DNA of 21,130 bases from Planctomycetaceae bacterium UBA4655. GTDB taxonomy: Bacteria; Planctomycetota; Planctomycetia; Pirellulales; UBA1268. Below the pieces are notes generated by a model. The model worked only from the letters and a program-made list of their open reading frames with translations, was not told the origin of the DNA and made no database searches. The DNA lies in the NCBI GenBank assembly GCA_002405515.1, contig DHLZ01000047.1, forward strand, positions 1 to 21,130. Direction: 5' to 3'. This document shows, in pieces, positions 1 to 8,218 of the stretch. Every line of letters begins with the position of its first letter. Within the stretch, counting starts at the first letter, position 1. The translations under genes and the position numbers were made by a program.

Positions 1-342
1 GGGGCCCTCTGTGCCGACGGTCCTACGCGGATCCGCAACGTGGCGCACATCCGCGACTTGGAGACCGACCGTATCGGCGACCTCGCTCGGTAACTCACCT
101 CGCTCGGGGCTAGGTTCGCCGAGACTCCCGACGGGCTCGAGATCATGCCGGCCCCCCTCCGCGGTGCACGACTCAGGACCTACGACGACCACCGTATGGC
201 GATGAGCCTCGCGCTCGCAGGACTCACCGTGCCGGGAGTCGTGATCACCGACCCGTCCTGCGTCGGCAAGACGTTCCCCGGCTACTGGACCGAGCTTTCC
301 CGGCTGGCGGGCGTCACGATCGCCGTCGAGAAGTCCACCTGA
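1..342 (+). pseudogene. aroA: 3' end of aroA (EPSP synthase), interrupted by an in-frame stop
   Basis: This is the C-terminal end of 3-phosphoshikimate 1-carboxyvinyltransferase, the shikimate-pathway enzyme joining shikimate-3-phosphate and PEP. The gene enters from outside the window in frame 1. Family motifs seen are HIRDLETDRIGDLAR, then LTSLGARF and PDGLEI, then TYDDHRMAMSLALAG and the terminal DPSCVGKTFPGYW. Between DLAR and LTSLGA the codon at 91-93 is TAA, where relatives usually have Glu (GAA), so one base change would create the stop. The frame is otherwise intact on both sides down to the TGA at 340-342. It is either a recent nonsense mutation or a sequencing error near the sequence end. 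An in-frame ATG at 145 could restart only a short fragment, which would not be an active enzyme. Family assignment is firm; pseudogene status is not. Confidence 0.75.
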
Positions 343-377
343 AGTGGCCCCTCCGACTCAGGCGACCAGTCCGAGAT

Positions 378-614
378 CTACTCTCCCGGTCGGTCGTGAG
401 CGGCCGAGGACAGCAGGAGGCTCGCTCGCTCGAGCAGCTCGTCCACCCGTTCCTCGCTGGAGTTCGCAACGGCTCTGGCGTTGCACGGATCGCAGGCCAC
501 GAATCCTCCGCCACAGTGCTGGCAGTAGACGGTCTGTCCCAGCAGCGTGACATTGATGTGGAGGCTGCGGCCGCAAACCGGACAACGCTGATGGAAGGTG
601 CAGGCGTTCTTCAT
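378..614 (-). CDS. Small zinc-ribbon protein, 78 aa
   Basis: Function unknown. The protein carries a four-Cys zinc ribbon: CPVCG (Cys11, Cys14), then a 16-residue spacer containing LGQTVYC, then CQHCGGGF (Cys31, Cys34). Two more Cys follow at 41 and 44. The C-terminal 30 residues form an acidic/leucine helix (EERVDELLERASLLLSS). Small proteins with this CPxCG...CxHCG layout are common in planctomycetes as uncharacterised ORFs. The ATG at 614 is chosen because GGGGGAAAAGC lies a few bases upstream; the frame is open for 21 further codons upstream with no better start. It converges on aroA with a 35-base gap. A role as a metal-binding regulatory or adaptor protein is only inference. Confidence 0.7.
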   Translation of the reverse strand: MKNACTFHQRCPVCGRSLHINVTLLGQTVYCQHCGGGFVACDPCNARAVANSSEERVDELLERASLLLSSAAHDRPGE

Positions 615-1041
615 GATGCTTTTCCCCCCGCCCGAATGACACGGCCCCGACGGCAATTCACTCCAGACCGATGCCATCCACAGTCATGAATACGAAAGTT
701 CCAGGTGCGTCAGCCACGAGGAATCCATCTTTGAGAATTGTTGGAATCGATTCGCCCGTTTTGTCCGCACACCCGAGGTCCGGACGATCCGCGGTCCGCA
801 CGCCCATCATCCGGGCGGCTCGAAGCCCCTCACCGGACGGCTAGTGTATGGGCGTTGGGCGAACTGGACAACTCCCATCCCGGCGGTGAATACGGATCGT
901 CCCGCGGCCCGGGATCAACGGCGATTTCTTCGCTGACAGTTGGGAACATTTTCACGTCGCTGCCCCGACGGATAGACTTTTGCTGGTGTTGCTGGCGGTC
1001 CGATCCCGCCCAAAGCCGGGGAATTCCGAGGTACTTTGCCC
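615..1041. other. Intergenic region between divergent genes
   Basis: These 427 bases separate the zinc-ribbon gene (minus) from the ABC operon (plus), so they should hold promoters for both. Bases about 686-760 are visibly more AT-rich than the surroundings. I could not identify a convincing -35/-10 pair on either strand. A 52-codon frame opens at ATG 686 and closes at the TAG at 842-844, but it has no Shine-Dalgarno and its arginine/serine/proline-rich second half looks non-coding. No RNA gene was recognised. Confidence 0.5.
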
Positions 1042-1977
1042 ATGGTGATCCGACCGTGGTTCACGCCGTTCATCGTGGCATTCTGGTGCCTGACGACCGG
1101 ATGGCTCGTGATCGCGAAGATCCTCCCCTCGCTCGCACCCCCCCCACCCCCAGGCTACCAGGCACTTTATACGGCCGGAGGAAAGCCGATTCCCGTCGCC
1201 TGGTCGGTGCTGTGGAACGAGCAGCCGCTCGGATGGGCGATGAGCCTGGCCCGGCCGACGGACAGTGGCGGCATGACCGTCGAGAGCAGAATGCGGCTTG
1301 ATCGCATTCCGTTCGAGCGTGCGGTGCCCGGCCTCGACGAGGTGCTCCCCGGCTGGACCCGCACGCTCGCTCGCACGCTCGGGCGGCAGTTGGGGAATCC
1401 GGGGAAGACCGGACCGCTCGGGCTCGAGGCCCGCTTCGTGCTTTCGATCAGCGGCTCGGGCAGGCTCGAGGCGTTCAACTCGACGGTCGATCTCCCCGGC
1501 ATTGGCGACACGGTGTTCCTTGACGGAACGGTCGAGGACGAGCAGGTGGAAATCACGATTCGCGCGAGGGGCATGCAGTACGAGACGAGCCGTCATCTGC
1601 CCAAGTCGATGATGCTCGGCGACGAATTGTCGCCGCAGGCGATGATGCCCGGGCTCGAGCCCGGAAAGCGATGGACCGTGCCGATCTACAGCCCACTCCG
1701 CGTCGGTTCATCGCCCCTCGAGGTGCTCCACGCCCGCGTCACCAGCGAAGAGAGCCTCTTTTGGGAGGACCACCTCGTGCGGGTGCTGGTGGTCGAGTAC
1801 CGGGCCGATCCCGCCATGCACCATCGCCCGCGGTCGCGGTTGTGGGTCGACCGGAGCGGGCGAGTGCTTCGACAGGAGTCGCAGCTCTTTGGTGCGACGC
1901 TCGCATTCCTGCGGCGGTCCGACGAAGCGGCGGCGTCGCTCGCACGAAACGTCGAGGAGGAAACCGCAACGCCATGA
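1042..1977 (+). CDS. Membrane-anchored protein of unknown function, first gene of an ABC transporter operon
   Basis: I do not recognise the family. The 311-residue protein starts with one hydrophobic segment at about residues 8-30 (FTPFIVAFWCLTTGWLVIA), most likely a signal anchor. A short proline run and a soluble, beta-rich domain facing out of the cytoplasm follow. It has no cysteine-based lipobox and no enzyme motif I can name. The ATG at 1042 is chosen because GAGGT lies about 9 bases upstream. The stop overlaps the ATPase start in an ATGA, so the protein is very probably translationally coupled to the transporter. It may be an accessory or substrate-handling subunit of that transporter (inference from context only). 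Confidence 0.75.
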   Translation: MVIRPWFTPFIVAFWCLTTGWLVIAKILPSLAPPPPPGYQALYTAGGKPIPVAWSVLWNEQPLGWAMSLARPTDSGGMTVESRMRLDRIPFERAVPGLDEVLPGWTRTLARTLGRQLGNPGKTGPLGLEARFVLSISGSGRLEAFNSTVDLPGIGDTVFLDGTVEDEQVEITIRARGMQYETSRHLPKSMMLGDELSPQAMMPGLEPGKRWTVPIYSPLRVGSSPLEVLHARVTSEESLFWEDHLVRVLVVEYRADPAMHHRPRSRLWVDRSGRVLRQESQLFGATLAFLRRSDEAAASLARNVEEETATP

Positions 1978-2744
1978 TCGAGTTCGACCATGCCTCGAGA
2001 ACGTACGGGTCCAAGACGGCCGTCGCCGACCTCTCGCTCTCCATCCCTCGGGGCGAGCTCTTCGCGCTGCTCGGCCCGAACGGTGCGGGCAAGACGACCA
2101 CGATCCGAATGCTCGTGGGACTGCTGCGGCCCTCGCGGGGCGCGGTCCGCGTCTGCGGCCGCGACCTCGTGCGTCAGACCCGCGAGGCGCATCTCCACAT
2201 CGGCTACGTGCCCGACGAGCCGTGCCTCTACGACAAGCTTACGGGCCGCGAGTTCCTCTGGTTCATCGCCGACATGTTCGGACTGCCGCGGCACGTGTCC
2301 CGGCGGCGGATCGACCGTGAGATAGAGACCTTCGAGCTCGGCGAGTTCGCCGACGACCTGTCGGAGAGCTATTCGCTCGGCATGAAGCAGAGGCTCGTCT
2401 TCGCGGCGGCCATGATCCACGACCCCGACGTGCTCGTGCTTGACGAGCCGATGGTCGGCCTCGACCCCCGGAGCGCCCGAATCGTGAAGGATCTGCTCGA
2501 GGACCGCACCCGCGAGGGCATGACCGTTTTCATGTCGACCCATACGCTCGCGCTCGCCGAGGAGATGGCCGACCGGGTGGGCATCATGGTCCGCGGCCAG
2601 CTGCGGTTCCTCGGGACGGTCGGCGAACTGCAGAAGCAGATGTCGCTGGAGTCGACGAGCCTCGAGCAGCTCTACCTCGAACTGACCGCCCCGGGCACGG
2701 CTGGCCCCCGGCGGCGAGCGGACATCCCGGACGCGCCCCACTGA
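1974..2744 (+). CDS. ABC transporter ATP-binding protein
   Basis: A cytoplasmic ATPase of 256 residues that would power the permease encoded next. The motifs appear in the right order: Walker A GPNGAGKTT (34-42), signature YSLGMKQR (133-140), Walker B VLVLDEP (153-159), D-loop GLDP and the H-loop His190. The Q-loop region reads GYVPDEP, where Asp replaces the usual Gln, as in some ABC-2-type exporters. The ATG at 1974 overlaps the upstream stop (ATGA) and has GAGGAGG at 1954-1960. The stop shares one base with the permease start (TGATG). By motif pattern it belongs with the ABC-2 (drug, polysaccharide or Na+ export) ATPases; the substrate cannot be read from the sequence. Confidence 0.93.
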   Translation: MIEFDHASRTYGSKTAVADLSLSIPRGELFALLGPNGAGKTTTIRMLVGLLRPSRGAVRVCGRDLVRQTREAHLHIGYVPDEPCLYDKLTGREFLWFIADMFGLPRHVSRRRIDREIETFELGEFADDLSESYSLGMKQRLVFAAAMIHDPDVLVLDEPMVGLDPRSARIVKDLLEDRTREGMTVFMSTHTLALAEEMADRVGIMVRGQLRFLGTVGELQKQMSLESTSLEQLYLELTAPGTAGPRRRADIPDAPH

Positions 2745-4546
2745 TGCCGCCCGAGCCTCCCATCGCCGAAAGCCCGATCGCCGGAAGCCGGATTCCGGTC
2801 GAAACGCCACGGCTGCTCACGGTGGAGCAGGAGGCGGGGCGGCTTCTCATCCTGCGAACGCTGACGGCCTGGTCGACGCTCCGATCGATGCTCGGTACCG
2901 CGCGGCTTCGGCTCGGGCTGGTGGTCGTGCTCTCGCTGCTCTTCTGGGCTTCGCTCTACGGGCTTTTCTTCGAGGCGTTCGGCTTTCTCGAGTCGCTGAA
3001 CCTCGACGTCATCTCGCTCCTGTTCAACACCTTCTTTTCGTCGCTGTTCGTGATGCTCGTCTTCTCGACCGGCATCCTTCTCTACAGCGGTCTCTACGGG
3101 TCGGCGGAGGCCAGGCTGCTGCTCACGCTCCCGGTTCGGCCCGAGGCGATTTTTTCGCACAAGTTCCAGGAGGCGGTCTGGTTCTCGAGCTGGGGATTCA
3201 TCCTGCTCGGCAGCCCCATGCTCGTCGCGTATGGGCAGGTCCACGGCGGAGCGTGGACGTACTACGCCTTGATGCTGCCCTTCATGATCTCGTTCGTCGT
3301 CATCCCGGCGACCCTCGGAGGCATGCTGTGCCTGTGGCTCGTCGGCTGGATTCCGAAACTGCGGCTGCACGCGCTCTCGATCGGCCTCCTCGCGTCGAGC
3401 CTGATCGCGGCATGGGTGGCATGGTCGGTTCTCGCCGCCGGCGGTTCTGACCGCCTCGACGCCGCCTGGTTTGAACAGACATTCGGGCGGCTCACGATCA
3501 CGGAACAGAGGGTGCTGCCGAGTTGGTGGCTCTCGAGCGGCCTCACCGAGAGCAGCCGCTCGGGATTCACGACGCCCGAGGCGAGGGCGAGCCTCGTGGA
3601 GGCCTGCAAGTTCCTCACGCTGCTCATCGCCAACGGGCTGCTTTTGCAGATGCTGGCCGGATGGCTCGCGCGGGCCACTTACCGCGTCGGCTACAGCCAC
3701 CTCGCCTGCGAGGCGCCCCACCGCCGCCGCACGCGGAGCGGGCGGTTCGACAGCCTGATTTCCGACGCCGGATCGCGGGCCACCCGTCCGCTTCGGCTTC
3801 TGATCGTGAAGGATCTTCGGCTGTTCCGCAGGGACGTGTCGCAGTGGTCCCAGTTCGCGATCTTTTTCGGCCTGCTGGCCCTCTACTTCTTCAACGTCCG
3901 CTCCTTCGACTACAACCACGCGTACAAGTCGATGATCGGTTTCCTGAATCTCGCTGTCGTCGGCCTGATCCTCTCGACGTTCACGACGCGATTCGTCTAT
4001 CCGATGATCAGCCTCGAAGGAAGGCGGTTCTGGATTCTCGGCCTGCTGCCGGTTCATCGTGATCAGATCGTCTGGTCCAAGTTTCTCTTCGCGTTCCTCG
4101 GCTCGCTCCTCCCCTGCTGCGGGCTCGTGTGGCTCAGTGACACGATGCTCGGCCTCGGCAGGTCGCTCGTGCTGGTCCACGAGATCTGCTGCGTCATGCT
4201 CTGCATGGGCCTCTCCGGAATCGCAGTGGGTCTCGGGGCACGCATGCCCGATCTGCGGGAATCATCGCCGTCGAAGATCGCGGCCGGATTCGGCGGCACG
4301 CTCAGCCTCGTGATCAGCTCGCTGTTCATCATGACCGTGGTCATCGTCCCAGCCCTGCCGACCCACCTCTACTTCGCGACACGCTCGCTCGGCCCCAACG
4401 TCGTCTCACGAGGGGTTTTCTCCTGGCTCGGCACCCCGGGCGGCATCATCGCTTCCGTCGCCATCGTGGTCGCCGTTGGCCTCGCGGCGACGATTCTCCC
4501 GATGGTTTTGGGATTGCGGGCGTTTCGCCGCATGGAATTGGCCTGA
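2744..4546 (+). CDS. ABC-2-type transporter permease, 600 aa
   Basis: An integral membrane protein with about twelve hydrophobic segments in two groups of six, at roughly residues 57-80, 91-117, 147-165, 172-198, 205-232, 285-305, 368-386, 400-420, 450-473, 482-502, 520-545 and 570-595. A cytoplasmic loop between the halves contains the basic stretch HRRRTRSGRF. The two-half layout resembles the large putative ABC exporter permeases fused from two six-helix units. At 600 residues it is about twice the usual ABC-2 permease, so one polypeptide may supply both halves of the channel (inference). The ATG at 2744 overlaps the ATPase stop. The N-terminal 25 residues are proline-rich. The substrate is unknown. 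Confidence 0.88.
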   Translation: MPPEPPIAESPIAGSRIPVETPRLLTVEQEAGRLLILRTLTAWSTLRSMLGTARLRLGLVVVLSLLFWASLYGLFFEAFGFLESLNLDVISLLFNTFFSSLFVMLVFSTGILLYSGLYGSAEARLLLTLPVRPEAIFSHKFQEAVWFSSWGFILLGSPMLVAYGQVHGGAWTYYALMLPFMISFVVIPATLGGMLCLWLVGWIPKLRLHALSIGLLASSLIAAWVAWSVLAAGGSDRLDAAWFEQTFGRLTITEQRVLPSWWLSSGLTESSRSGFTTPEARASLVEACKFLTLLIANGLLLQMLAGWLARATYRVGYSHLACEAPHRRRTRSGRFDSLISDAGSRATRPLRLLIVKDLRLFRRDVSQWSQFAIFFGLLALYFFNVRSFDYNHAYKSMIGFLNLAVVGLILSTFTTRFVYPMISLEGRRFWILGLLPVHRDQIVWSKFLFAFLGSLLPCCGLVWLSDTMLGLGRSLVLVHEICCVMLCMGLSGIAVGLGARMPDLRESSPSKIAAGFGGTLSLVISSLFIMTVVIVPALPTHLYFATRSLGPNVVSRGVFSWLGTPGGIIASVAIVVAVGLAATILPMVLGLRAFRRMELA

Positions 4547-4554
4547 AAGACGGG

Positions 4555-4584
4555 TTAACAGCGCTCGGGCGGTACGGTTACATT
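4555..4584 (+). promoter_or_regulatory. Candidate sigma-70-type promoter for the mqn cluster
   Basis: TTAACA (4555-4560) matches the -35 consensus at five of six positions. It is followed after 17-18 bases by TTACAT/TACATT (4578-4584), a weak -10. It sits in the 73-base gap between the permease stop and mqnA and stands out as AT-rich in GC-rich DNA. A transcript starting near 4590 would have a short leader before ATG 4620. Confidence 0.4.
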
Positions 4585-4619
4585 GGCAGTCCTTCCGTGT
4601 CCGGACCAGCCTCCGACCG

Positions 4620-5498
4620 ATGTACCTGCCGCTTCCAACCCATTCGAACGCAACTCCGCCGACGGCCACGGGCCAGTCCCGCCTCGCCGCCATTTCCGTT
4701 CGGATCGGCGCCGTTCAGTACCTCAACACGCGGCCTCTCGTTCATCGGCTCGTCGCCGGCGACCAACTCGGCACCTCACCGCAGCTTTCACTCTGTTTCG
4801 ACGTTCCAAGTCGCCTCGCGGACCGGCTCGCGGCTGGACTGCTCGACGTCGCGCTCATTCCCGTGGTCGAGGTGTTTCGTGGCGGCGGCACGATCGTGTC
4901 GGATGCCTGCATCGCCTGTCGCGGCCCCGTGATGAGCGTGAAGCTCTTCTTCCGGACTCGGCCGGATCGGGCTCGACGGATCGCGCTCGACGAGGGATCA
5001 CGCACGAGCGCCGTACTCGGTCGCCTTTTGCTCGCCGAGCGTTTTGGCGTGCGACCGCAGGTCGAGCAGCTCCCCATGCACGCCTCGCTCGACGACACCG
5101 ACGCCGACGCCGTGCTTCTCATCGGTGACCGGGCACTCGGGCCGGTCCGCGGAGGCTTCCAGGTCGCCTGGGACCTCGGGGACGAGTGGTGTCGCTGGAC
5201 GGGGCTGCCGTTCGTGTTCGCCGCGTGGGCGGCCCGACCGGGCCAGAGCTTCCGCGAGGGCGAACTGCGGGCGATCTCGGCGCGGCTCGAGGCGGCCAGG
5301 GACAGCGGCGTCTCGAATCTCGCGGCGATCGCGGCCGCGGAGGCGGCGGGCCACGGGCTGACCGTGCCCCAGTGCCTCGGCTACCTTCGGGACAATTTGC
5401 ACTACCATCTGGGCGAGGGGGAGGTGGAGTCGATTCGGCGATTCCGCGAACTCGCCGCCGCCCACGACCTCGTGCCCGCCGCAGGAAGCTCGCAATGA
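4620..5498 (+). CDS. mqnA: Chorismate dehydratase MqnA (menaquinone, futalosine pathway)
   Basis: MqnA removes water from chorismate to give 3-[(1-carboxyvinyl)oxy]benzoate, the first committed step of futalosine-dependent menaquinone synthesis. The 292-residue protein has the family opening VRIGAVQYLNTRPLV, the stretch LLDVALIPVVEVFR typical of this periplasmic-binding-protein-like fold, and LPFVFAAWAARPG near the middle of the second lobe. The usual length is 270-290. The ATG at 4620 is the first start after the candidate promoter and lies 24 codons before the conserved block; it lacks a Shine-Dalgarno, and the frame is also open upstream. The stop overlaps the mqnC start (ATGA), which supports one operon for the pathway. 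Confidence 0.9.
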   Translation: MYLPLPTHSNATPPTATGQSRLAAISVRIGAVQYLNTRPLVHRLVAGDQLGTSPQLSLCFDVPSRLADRLAAGLLDVALIPVVEVFRGGGTIVSDACIACRGPVMSVKLFFRTRPDRARRIALDEGSRTSAVLGRLLLAERFGVRPQVEQLPMHASLDDTDADAVLLIGDRALGPVRGGFQVAWDLGDEWCRWTGLPFVFAAWAARPGQSFREGELRAISARLEAARDSGVSNLAAIAAAEAAGHGLTVPQCLGYLRDNLHYHLGEGEVESIRRFRELAAAHDLVPAAGSSQ

Positions 5499-6658
5499 CC
5501 ACGACGACGCTCCCGACGCTGGAGATGGAGGCGACGTCGTTCCCGCAGCGACTCGCTCCGCCGCCCCCGCGTTCCTCGGTGCCGTCGTCGGCGAAGGTGC
5601 GGAGCATTCTCGATCGGGTGGTGGGGGGCGGTCGGCTCTGCTTCGACGACGCGGTCGCCCTGCTCGAATCGCATGAGCTCGCCGCGATCGGGCGGGCCGC
5701 CGACACCGTGACGCGGCGGCTCCACCCGGAGCCGTTCCGCACGTACAACATCGACCGCAACGTCAACTACACGAACGTATGCACGGCGGTCTGTGATTTC
5801 TGCGCCTTCTACCGTGGGCCGAAGTCGCCCGAAGGATACGTGCTCGACCGCGACGTGCTGCTCGAAAAGATCCGCGAGACGGTCGAGATCGGAGGCGACC
5901 AGATCCTGCTCCAGGGCGGGCTTCACCCGACCCTGCCGCTCGAGTGGTACGAGGAACTCCTCCGCGACATCAAGGCTCGCTTTCCCCAGGTGAACGTCCA
6001 CGGCTTTTCACCGCCGGAGATCCACCACCTGACGAAAGTCTCCAGGCGTCCGCTTGCGGAGGTTCTGGAGCGGCTCGCGCGGGCGGGGCTCGGTTCGCTG
6101 CCCGGCGGTGGCGGCGAGATCCTCGTCGACAGGGTTCGCAGGGCGATGACCAGGGGCAAGGTGCTCACCGACGACTGGCTCGCGGTGCACCGCGTCTGGC
6201 ACACGATCGGAGGCCGGAGCACCGCGACCATGATGTACGGCCACATCGAGACGCTCGAGGAGCGGGTGGAACACCTCGAGCGGCTGCGGTTGCTGCAGGA
6301 CGAGACGGGCGGTTTCACGGCGTTCATCTGCTGGTCGTTCCAGCCCGACCACACCGAGATGGACCACATTCCTCCGGCCGGCGCCTTCGAGTACTTGAAG
6401 ACGCAGGCCGTCGCCCGTCTCTACCTCGACAACTTCGCCAACATCCAGTCGAGCTGGGTCACCCAGGGCCGCGAGATCGGGCAGCTCGCCCTCCTCTTCG
6501 GCGCCAACGACATGGGGAGCCTGATGATCGAGGAGAACGTCGTGAGCGCCGCGGGCACGGTCCACCACCTCACGCTCGAACAGATGCGGTCCGCCATCTC
6601 CGAACTCGGCTGGATCCCGAAGCGTCGAAACGTGTTCTACGAGACCTTCGACGATTGA
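5495..6658 (+). CDS. mqnC: Cyclic dehypoxanthine futalosine synthase MqnC (radical SAM)
   Basis: MqnC is the radical-SAM enzyme that cyclises dehypoxanthine futalosine in menaquinone synthesis. The [4Fe-4S]-binding motif CxxxCxxC is present as CTAVCDFC (Cys96, Cys100, Cys103), just after the family block YNIDRNVNYTNVC. Other family blocks are ILLQGGLHP, GFSPPEI, GGGGEILVDRVR and QSSWVTQG. The protein is 387 residues, normal for MqnC. The N-terminal 35 residues are low-complexity and rich in Pro/Ser. The ATG at 5495 is chosen for its ATGA overlap with mqnA and an AGGA at 5483-5486. MqnE is the close paralog, but the HGFSPPEIHH stretch and pairing with mqnA favour MqnC. Confidence 0.93.
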   Translation: MTTTTLPTLEMEATSFPQRLAPPPPRSSVPSSAKVRSILDRVVGGGRLCFDDAVALLESHELAAIGRAADTVTRRLHPEPFRTYNIDRNVNYTNVCTAVCDFCAFYRGPKSPEGYVLDRDVLLEKIRETVEIGGDQILLQGGLHPTLPLEWYEELLRDIKARFPQVNVHGFSPPEIHHLTKVSRRPLAEVLERLARAGLGSLPGGGGEILVDRVRRAMTRGKVLTDDWLAVHRVWHTIGGRSTATMMYGHIETLEERVEHLERLRLLQDETGGFTAFICWSFQPDHTEMDHIPPAGAFEYLKTQAVARLYLDNFANIQSSWVTQGREIGQLALLFGANDMGSLMIEENVVSAAGTVHHLTLEQMRSAISELGWIPKRRNVFYETFDD

Positions 6659-6678
6659 TCCCAGCGGTCCTCTTCGGC

Positions 6679-7950
6679 ATGGTTCCCGACATCACGCTTC
6701 GCGGCCGCTGGGTCCTGCCGCTCGCTTCGCCGCCGATGTCGGGCGGGTGGGTTCGGATCGAACGCGGGAGAGTCGCCGCGTTGGGCAGAGGCGATCCCGG
6801 AGGCCCCTGCTCCGATCTCGGCGACGCGGTCATTCTGCCCGGGCTCGTCAACGCCCACACGCACCTCGAACTCTCGGACCTGCGTCGGCCGCTCGCGGCG
6901 GCCGCGGCGCACGAGGGGCTGCCGGGCTGGATCCGCTCGGTCGTGGCAAGCCGCCGCGAACGCGCCGCCGATTCCCGGACCGTAAGCGAGTCGGCCGCGG
7001 TCGAGGCGGCCGTTCGCGTTGGGCTCGCCGAGTCGGCGGCGGAGGGCGTGACGGCGATCGGCGAGATCGCGACCCGGATCACCGCGGCCCACTCGCACGC
7101 GTCGGGCCCACGGCTTCGGGTCTTCCGCGAAGGGCTCGGAGTCGCGAACGACGTTCGCGAGAGGGTGGTTCGCGGCGTCGCGCGGGACCTCGATCGGCTG
7201 ATTCATTGCGGCGTTGCGGCCGGCGTCTCTCCACACGCGACCTACTCGGTGGCTTCCGCACTCGGCCGCGATCTTCTCGCGATCGCCCGGGCACGCAGCC
7301 TGCCTGCCGCGATGCACCTCGCGGAGAGTCCCGACGAGGACGCCTTCGCACGGGAGGGCACCGGGCGTTGGCGGGACCTGCTCCGCGATCTCGGTGCCTG
7401 GAAGGCGGAAACAGCGTTGCCGCTTCTGCCCGTCGCCGAGTGGATCGGCCGGCTCGCGCGGCTGCCGCGGGCGATCGTCGTGCACGCGACGTTCCTCGAC
7501 GACGCGGCGATCGCGCGGCTGTCGCGACACGCCGCCCGGCTCGCCATCGCGGTCTGCCCCCGCACGGCGAAGTCCCTCGCTGGTGTGCTGCCGCCGATCG
7601 CGAGGCTCCGATCAGCCGGCGTACGGATCGCGATCGGCACCGACAGCCGGGCTTCGTCGCCCGATCTCTCCGTGCGGCGGGAGTGCGCGGAACTCGTCGG
7701 TGCGGGCATCGTCTCGTCGGAGGAAGCGGTGCGGATGGCGACACTCGACGCCGCTTGGGCGATCGGCCTCGAACGCACCTCGGGCCGGATCGCCGTCGGC
7801 CGCCCCGCCGACCTCGCCATCATCTCGATGCACTCGCCGAACGCCGACCCGTTCGAGGCCGCGATCGATCCGGTCAACAGGGTGCTCACGACCCTCCGCG
7901 GCGGCCGGCCGATCCACCAGGCGGCCGGTGGCATGCCGCTGCGATCCTGA
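6679..7950 (+). CDS. Amidohydrolase, probable aminodeoxyfutalosine deaminase (MqnX-type)
   Basis: A cytoplasmic metal-dependent deaminase of the amidohydrolase superfamily, 423 residues. All expected metal ligands are visible: His60 and His62 in NAHTHLEL, His213 in MHLAES with the likely catalytic Glu216, His269 in VVHATF and Asp322 in GTDSRASS. Relatives deaminate adenosine-like substrates (S-adenosylhomocysteine, methylthioadenosine, aminodeoxyfutalosine) or chlorohydrolyse triazines. Its place directly after mqnA-mqnC makes aminodeoxyfutalosine deamination, the step after MqnE, the best guess (inference). The ATG at 6679 is chosen. A TTG at 6655 overlapping the mqnC stop (TTGA) is an equally coupled alternative that adds eight residues; neither has a strong Shine-Dalgarno. 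Confidence 0.8.
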   Translation: MVPDITLRGRWVLPLASPPMSGGWVRIERGRVAALGRGDPGGPCSDLGDAVILPGLVNAHTHLELSDLRRPLAAAAAHEGLPGWIRSVVASRRERAADSRTVSESAAVEAAVRVGLAESAAEGVTAIGEIATRITAAHSHASGPRLRVFREGLGVANDVRERVVRGVARDLDRLIHCGVAAGVSPHATYSVASALGRDLLAIARARSLPAAMHLAESPDEDAFAREGTGRWRDLLRDLGAWKAETALPLLPVAEWIGRLARLPRAIVVHATFLDDAAIARLSRHAARLAIAVCPRTAKSLAGVLPPIARLRSAGVRIAIGTDSRASSPDLSVRRECAELVGAGIVSSEEAVRMATLDAAWAIGLERTSGRIAVGRPADLAIISMHSPNADPFEAAIDPVNRVLTTLRGGRPIHQAAGGMPLRS

Positions 7951-8164
7951 CGCAGTCCACCGATCCCCTACGGGCTTCCGTGTCCGACATTTTCCAGCTG
8001 CGACTCCGATGCTGAACGCCGGGGGGCGGCTGCGGAGGAGCCTCAGGCGTATCCTCGCCGAAGCGACGGAGCTGCCGCTCCCCCGGCGGCAATGCGGTGT
8101 CATGCAGGCGGTTTATGACCGGGCATTCATGCGCGGGGCCACGTCAACGCCCCCCTCGGCTCGC

Positions 8165-8218
8165 GCCTCGGGCTTCCGTAAGACAGCCTCGGGCTTCCGC
8201 ATGAAGGCCGGGCTTCCG
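8165..8218. repeat. Short tandem repeat, 21-base unit, about 2.5 copies
   Basis: Units start at 8165, 8186 and 8207. The first two share GCCTCGGGCTTCCG and then differ in the last seven bases. The third has lost two bases (GCCGGGCTTCCG). An isolated copy of the 10-base core CGGGCTTCCG lies at 7971-7980, after the mqnX-like stop. The positions are read directly. Whether this is a member of a genome-wide dispersed family is unknown. Confidence 0.7.

Noticed and set aside
738..1301. 187-codon plus-strand frame upstream of the ABC operon
   Set aside because: Overlaps the start of the membrane-anchored protein in another frame, has shadow-like composition and no ribosome site.
2672..4180. 502-codon minus-strand frame opposite the ABC permease
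   Set aside because: Highly charged (Glu/Arg/Pro) with no recognisable domain, and fully covered by the permease, whose helices are clear.
8165..8218. CRISPR array
   Set aside because: The repeated part is only 10-14 bases with 7-11 bases between copies, too short for repeats and spacers, and no cas gene is present.
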